Shown here piece after piece: positions 58,846 to 64,000 of a stretch of DNA of 64,000 nt. A program made the position numbers and the translations under genes. Every line of letters starts with the position of its first letter. The first letter of the stretch is position 1. The stretch is from Vesta saturnalis (taxonomy: Eukaryota > Arthropoda > Insecta > Coleoptera > Lampyridae): NCBI GenBank assembly GCA_036346205.1, contig JARFJB010000400.1, forward strand, positions 3,418,501-3,482,500, given 5' to 3'. The notes below the pieces were generated by a model. The model searched no databases and was not told the origin of the DNA. It saw only the letters and a program-made list of their open reading frames with translations.

Positions 58846-59255
58846 GAATCAACATGCCGATTGCAGACATCATTGATTCGCCTGATTTTGCCAAACAGTT
58901 AAGCGGATTTGATTATTTGTTATGGCAGCTGTATGTTTTCCCCAATTCAGGTACTACATCCCGACATCGATGTTTAGTAAATTTTAGGATTCTATAAATT
59001 ATGGATTGTGTTTAGTTGCAATGCAATATTCTTGAAATTTTTGCAGGGTGCCCGGAATTTTTAGAAAATACAGCTTTAAAACTTAGTTATTTTGTAAAAG
59101 ACACTATTCTGCGTATAAAAGTTATCGAACAAGCTCAAAAGAACCCATCTCAGGCCACATGTTTGGAACTTATAGATACCAGGAAAATTCCAGAGTTTTT
59201 CCAGTTTTTTCAGGATTTTTTTAGGTATCCTATTTGGGAGAGCGCGGAAACTTGA
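58846..59255 (+). CDS. Candidate host-gene exons, partial, unknown product
   Basis: A TTTTGCAG acceptor precedes 58846. An exon to 58950 encodes INMPIADIIDSPDFAKQLSG, then FDYLLWQLYVFPNS. A GTACTA donor follows. The next acceptor TTTTTGCAG precedes 59047. Joining G to GG keeps the frame, giving GCPEFLENTALKLSYFVKDT and RIKVIEQAQKNPSQATCLEL, then FFRYPIWESAET and TGA at 59253. The sequence reads like a soluble helical protein and is not repetitive, but I do not recognise the family. The second exon, not the first, is duplicated inverted at 63768-63611. The gene start and other exons are not visible, and it may be a decayed paralogue. Confidence 0.45.
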
Positions 59256-60336
59256 CTATGATAACCTTTAAGAGTACTTGAAGCTCATGTCCCAGCTTGT
59301 TATTATACATTTTCTGGTTAAGCCATAAATGCGCCCAGTGCACTTAACAAAAGTGAAGAACATAACTTTAGCTACAGTTGTTTTCCTTTTAATTGACGCA
59401 AATTGTTTTATTATCCATTTAGATAAAATAAAAGAAATTAAAATATAAGCATGAACACATTAAATTCGCGGTTATCGATTGTTTACAAAGGAACAATGTG
59501 TATTTAACATTTTAATTAAAATTTTCCCACAGTAATTGTGATTTAATGTTTTCTTGTATTTCACTTATTCATTTCAACAGAAGCATGAATAAGAAATTAA
59601 CTTCCTTCATCATCCTGTTTTGTAGTAATGTATATTGTAAAGTAAAATTTTTAGGTCATGTTTCGGTTGTGTGATCAACATGGATTTATAAATAAAGTAT
59701 GCTTTTAAGTTGTCTTAAAATGTGGGTTCAATGATTAGTGAGAAGACATTTTCTTTTATTATTTGCAAGAGGAAACTAAACAACTGCATAGTAAGTTAGG
59801 AAGGCTGGGCTTTGTATTAATGTTTGTACAAAAATGGATGACCACCTCAGATCTTGTCTCTTGCATCTTTATTTATATAGAAACGATTATCTATTTTTTA
59901 CACTTAACTTCCATTTGTTGAAGGTGTTGTACAGTTTGTCAATTTATTAAATTCGAATTTCAATATTATTAGTTTGCAGTTACCTAAGTTCAACAAACCC
60001 AATTTTATTTACATGGTTTAAATCAAATTTTTATTTAATAACAGTAATTTTTTTCTACGTGTAACATTATAATATACCAGCGAAGCCACTCTAATCTACA
60101 GAAGTCGTCAGGCTTCTTAGATTGTCCAAAAAATATTAATTATTGTCACCAATTTTTGTTCTCTTCTTAGTTATCAAACTCTTTTACCCATCAAACATTT
60201 ACGATTACAAAGCTCTCTAGAACTCTCTTAACACACATATCTGTAACTCGACAGTTACTGTACTTCATAACGTAAGTTAAACTACTTACTGCTTACTACA
60301 AATAAGCTAATATAAGATGCGAACATTCTAACTATA

Positions 60337-61279
60337 CAGGGTGTCCGCGGGGAAACTACGAAGATTTCGTATAAGTATTGTTTGAACAATTTTAAGCAAA
60401 AATGATTATGTGCAATTTTTCCCAATTGATAACCCCTAAGCAGATATGGGCGGTTGAAGAAAAATGTAAAAGTAAGTAAAGCGAATACTCTTAACAGCTG
60501 TTACGTCTTAAAACTATCATAAAACAAAACTTTGAATAGCAATTTTCATTAACAAATTATCAAGAACACAACATATCACGAAAATGCACATAAAATAACG
60601 AGGTGACAAAAAAAATGGTTACAGTTGTTCAAACCTCCACACACAATGCCACACGCCTTCGCAGCTCTTTTTTCCATCCGATATTTGCGAAATTGTCAGG
60701 AATGCAGGTAAATGCATCAAAAATTCGTTCAATCAATTCTTGTCTTGAAGATGGTTTACTCCGCCCGTACACTAACGACTTAACATGGCCCCACAAATAA
60801 AAGTCTAAAGGTGTGAGATCTGGGCGGCCAGTGTACAGGTTCGTTTCTACGAATCCATCGGTTGGGAAATTTTCTGTGCAAAAACTCGGTTACAAAACAC
60901 ACGTAGTGTGCAGGAGATCCATCTTGCAAATACCACATGTTTTGACGTACAATTAAGGGAACATCTTCAAGCAATGCTGGTAAATCTTCTTCCAAGAATT
61001 GCTATCACTATTTTTACAGAGTGGATCTCATTTTGAACAACTGTAACCATTTTTGTTTGTCACCTCGTTATTTTATGTACATTTTTGTGCTATGTTGTGT
61101 TCTTGTTAATTTGTTAATGAAAATTGTTATTAAAAGTTTTGTTTTATGACAATTTTAAGCAGCCGTTAAGTGTATTCTCTACTTCCTTTTATATTTTTCT
61201 TCAACCGCCCATATTTCCTTAGGGGTTAGTTCAAAGAATACGTATACGAATTCTTCGTAGTTCCCCCGCGGACACCCTG
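60337..61279 (-). mobile_element. Mariner-type element at palindrome axis
   Basis: The ends CAGGGTGTCCGCGGGG at 60337 and the complement at 61279 are flanked by TA, with further symmetrical sequence outside. Its own inverted repeats extend about 290 bases to ATGGTTACAGTTGTTCAAA. It is internally deleted to 943 bases. Confidence 0.9.
60600..61010 (-). pseudogene. Mariner-type transposase C-terminal relic
   Basis: The minus-strand frame 60995-60780 reads EEDLPALLEDVPLIVRQNMW, then YLQDGSPAHYVCFV (second catalytic Asp) and RKFPNRWIRRNEPVHWPPRS. A shift follows, and SPDLTPLDFYLWGHVKSL-like text continues below 60810 in another frame. The N-terminal DNA-binding part and first catalytic block are deleted. 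Confidence 0.8.
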
Positions 61280-62189
61280 TATAGTTATAATGTTCACATC
61301 TTATATTAGCTTATTAATTGTAAGCAGTAAGTAGTTTAAATTAAGTTATGAAGTACAGTAATTGTCGAGTTGTGTGTGTTCTAGAGAACTTTGTAATCGT
61401 AAATGATTGATGAGTAAAAAAGTTTGATAATTAAGAAGAGAACAAAAATTGGTGGCAATAATTAATATTTTTTGGACAATCTAAGAAGCCCGACGTAAAC
61501 AGATTAGAGTGGCTTTGCTGATATAATATAATGTTACGTGTAGAAAAAAAATTACTGTTGTTAAAAAAAATTGATTTAAACCATGTAAATAAAATTGGGT
61601 TTGTTGAACTTAGGTAACTGCAAACTAATAATATTGAAATTCGAATTTAATAAATTTACAAACTGTACAACACCTTGATCAATGAAAATTAAGTGTAAAA
61701 AGTAGTTAATCGTTTCTATATAAATAAAGATGCAAGTGAGGTCGTCATCTATTTTTGTACAAACATTAATACAAAGCACAGCCTTCCTAACTTACTGTGC
61801 AGTTGTTTAGGTTCCTCTTGCAAATAATAAAAGAAAATGTCTCCTCATTAATCGTTGAACCCACATTTTAAGACAACTTAAAAGCATACTTTATTTATAA
61901 ATCCATGTTGATCACACCCGAAACATGATCTAAATATTGTACTTAACAATATACATTACTACAAAACAGGACGATGAAGGAAGTTAATTTCTTATTCAAG
62001 TTTTTGTTAAAATGAATAAGTGAAATACAAGAAAACATTAAACCACAATTACGGTGGGAAAATTTTAATTCAAATGCTTAATACACATTGTTCCTTTGTA
62101 AACAATCGATAACTATGCGTTTAATGTGTTCATGTTTACATTTTGATTTCTTTTATTTTATTTATATGGATAATAAAACAATTGGCATC

Positions 62190-63480
62190 AATTTGTAACA
62201 TCCATTATTTCGTATGTTACATTATTTAAGCAGATAGCTATTAAAGTCATTTGTTCACTGCTGTTCCCATTATTTTCTTATTTAACGTTGTCCACATTGT
62301 TATTTTCCTGAAGTAAATCATTTAATATTCAAAATTGTTGATGGTCACTCTTACTTAACACACATTTTTAGAATTTGGAACCACTGGTGACAGTTGGTGA
62401 CATTGAATGTTATTTAGTGAGTTCGTAAAAAGAACGTTTCTTCTTCCTGTTTAAAATTTGTACAAGCCACACTTTAATGCTTAGGGGAATCAAATAACTT
62501 CTGCAATCATTTCATCCATCGACGAAAGTCGGATTTAAATTTATTCTTCAGTATAAATGATTAATTGGTATTGTTTATTTCTGCGCATTTTGCGGATATA
62601 AAAGGTTATTAAAAGCATGCCTCGCTTCCTTTTTTGTTTTTGTATTTAAAACTTCTTTACTTTCAGCCATCACCACAGTTATTTTGTAATTTAAAATTAC
62701 ATACTTTACGGAAAATACTTTAAATATCTCGATATCTAAACTTTGGTTACGAACATAAGTTTATCTCGGAATTTCTACTTTGTGAACCTCGTGAAGGTAA
62801 TGTATTCAAAGAGGTCTTATTTTAATACATTACAAAGGTTCAACTTCCACTTCTACGTTTAATTTTACTTCTACTATTCCCTTACTCCTGGGTAACTCTC
62901 AGACAACCATAAATGTGTTTTTACTCGTTCAATAACTGCATACGCAATTGGATAGATTGCTAACTGCTTCTCACTTTTGGTGAAATGTCACATTGACTGG
63001 AAAGTGCCTTAATTAATACTACTAAATATCAAGAAGATCTGTAACTAACTCCGACAACAGGACGAATTCCAAAACTAAGTTAAAATACAATTATATGCCT
63101 TTGTGTGTGAATACCAATACACTTTTAAATTCTGTAAATGTACAGCTTGCCTTATCTTGTCGTAGGTTCACTTAAAATAATTATTTCACTTTAAAATTTA
63201 ATATAGTTATCTGCATTATTTTTAAAACAAGGTCAATATTACACCATTTCGATTTATTCATAAAAATTATTTCTTTTTGTAAACATAGGTTATCCACAGG
63301 TATTTATCGTCGAGCTCTATGTATTATTGTTGTGTTATTAACTATATTCTATATAATGTGTAAATATTCGTCTCATTGGGAGACTAATGTATAATTGACT
63401 GCTACTGTTTAACTAATTTATTATTTGGTTTTTATTATTGTACATCTTACAATACATTTAAATGTTCTGTTGGGTGGCCA
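62190..63480. other. Unpaired 1.29 kb segment inside palindrome right arm
   Basis: No coding sequence, clear inverted ends or tail was seen. It has no partner in the left arm, so it marks a later insertion or a deletion in the opposite arm. Confidence 0.6.
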
Positions 63481-63610
63481 AATTAAAAGGAGAACAGTTT
63501 TAGCTAAAGTTATGTTCTTCACTTTAAGTAGCCCAGTGCATTTACGATTTAACCCAAAAATTTAGAATAACAAGCTGGGACATGAAAAATCTTCTTAAAG
63601 ATTACCATAG

Positions 63611-63768
63611 TCAAATTCCCGCGGTCTCCCAAATGGGATACCTAAAAAATCCTGGAAAAACTGGAAAAACCATGAAATTTTTCTCTTCAATAACTTTTAC
63701 ACGCAGAATAGTGTCTTCTACAATATAACTAAGTTTTAAACCTGTATTTTCTAAAAATTCCGCGCACC
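63611..63768 (-). pseudogene. Inverted copy of candidate host exon
   Basis: On the minus strand a TTTTTTTTGCAG acceptor precedes 63768. The frame reads GCAEFLENTGLKLSYIVEDT and RVKVIEEKNFMVFPVFP, then FFRYPIWETAGI and a stop at 63611. It matches exon 2 at 59047-59255 but lacks about 55-60 bases that encode residues between VIE and FFQ there. The preceding exon is not present upstream, so the copy is partial. Confidence 0.5.
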
Positions 63769-63804
63769 CTGCAAAAAAAATTTCAAGAATTTTGCACTTT
63801 TTTA

Positions 63805-64000
63805 ACACAAAATGCGAATATTGCAAAATATTACGTATTGTACCGCCAAAGTGCCGTCATTTACACGTACAAATTATAAATGGTAACATAAATCATTATT
63901 CTCAGTAAGAAAAAAACTAGTAAAACACCGAAAACCACGGGTTGACCCAGAAACAAGCTACAAAACTACATAAATTGCAAGTCTGAAGAGCACTCCATTT
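63805..64000. other. Non-coding window end
   Basis: No partner for the left side of the palindrome is found here. No gene was recognised. Confidence 0.4.

Larger units (their letters stand above)
59028..63800. repeat. Giant inverted repeat with arms of about 1.3 kb
   Basis: The left arm is 59028-60336. The right arm is 61280 to about 62190 and about 63480-63800. Matching landmarks include ATAACAAGCTGGGACATG, ACAGGATGATGAAGGAAG-like text, CCATGTTGATCACAC, TAGGAAGGCTG, CAAACTGTACAACACCTT and AGCTTATTxxAAGCAGTAAG. The right arm has about 1.29 kb (62190-63480) with no partner. It is an insertion there or a deletion on the left. A mariner-type element (60337-61279) occupies the exact axis. Confidence 0.9.

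Noticed and set aside
1..64000. CRISPR array, bacterial operon, rRNA or bona fide tRNA genes
   Set aside because: No regularly spaced short repeats, ribosome-binding layout, rRNA words or full cloverleaf were seen. The only tRNA-like boxes are in the SINE-like unit.

Overview
The window looks like AT-rich, repeat-dense intergenic or intronic DNA from an arthropod nuclear genome, most likely an insect. It has short GT-AG introns, many (TA)n microsatellites, Jockey/CR1-like and RTE-like LINE relics, a Penelope-like relic, and a large population of IS630-Tc1-mariner elements that insert at TA. No bacterial signals were seen. I see no complete host protein-coding gene. The best host-like coding signal is a pair of exons at 58.8-59.3 kb. 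Order and species cannot be set from the sequence alone.

Layout. 0.8-3.5 kb: minus-strand LINE relics. 5.8-7.0 kb: an unclassified repeat (Q1) whose inverted partner (Q2) lies at 53.0-54.15 kb. 7.0-8.5 kb: a 1.44 kb foldback element. 9-12 kb: AT-rich sequence with (TA)n tracts. 12.3-13.25 kb: an internally deleted LINE, followed by a tRNA-derived SINE-like unit at 13.4 kb and a decayed LINE end near 14.7 kb. 16.05-18.06 kb: a mariner relic. 21.2-26.5 kb: a Jockey-type ORF1 fragment and a roughly 0.5 kb tandem repeat interrupted by two insertions. The first is a 1.98 kb foldback element with 6-bp target duplications and many TCAAGGTCA motifs. The second is a Tc1-type element. 28.05-30.5 kb: a nearly readable mariner-type transposase with a 56-bp intron. 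31.5-32.2 kb: a GC-rich MITE with a 9-10 bp target duplication. 33.3-35.8 kb: a mariner with very long inverted repeats bounded by (TA)n. 37.6-38.1 kb: MITE pieces. 38.5-40.0 kb: the Penelope-like relic. 40.0-46.15 kb: three mariner-type elements, one nested at the centre of an older palindrome. 48.7-49.6 kb: a recent tandem duplication carrying promoter-like motifs. 49.8-52.95 kb: a (TA)n-bounded MITE and a long-arm mariner. 54.3-57.7 kb: transposase relics and an RTE-like LINE. 59.0-63.8 kb: a giant palindrome with a mariner at its axis.

The recurring theme is inverted symmetry. Several elements have arms of about 0.2-0.6 kb whose outer and inner edges both carry CAGGGTG-type transposon ends. 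Each arm therefore looks like a MITE, and the whole looks like a transposase gene between two inverted MITEs. Several elements also sit at the axis of a still larger palindrome or abut (TA)n tracts. The transposases that can be measured have 41 residues between the second and third catalytic aspartates (DD41D-type). The element boundaries rest on terminal inverted repeats and TA duplications read by eye. Percent identities were not computed.
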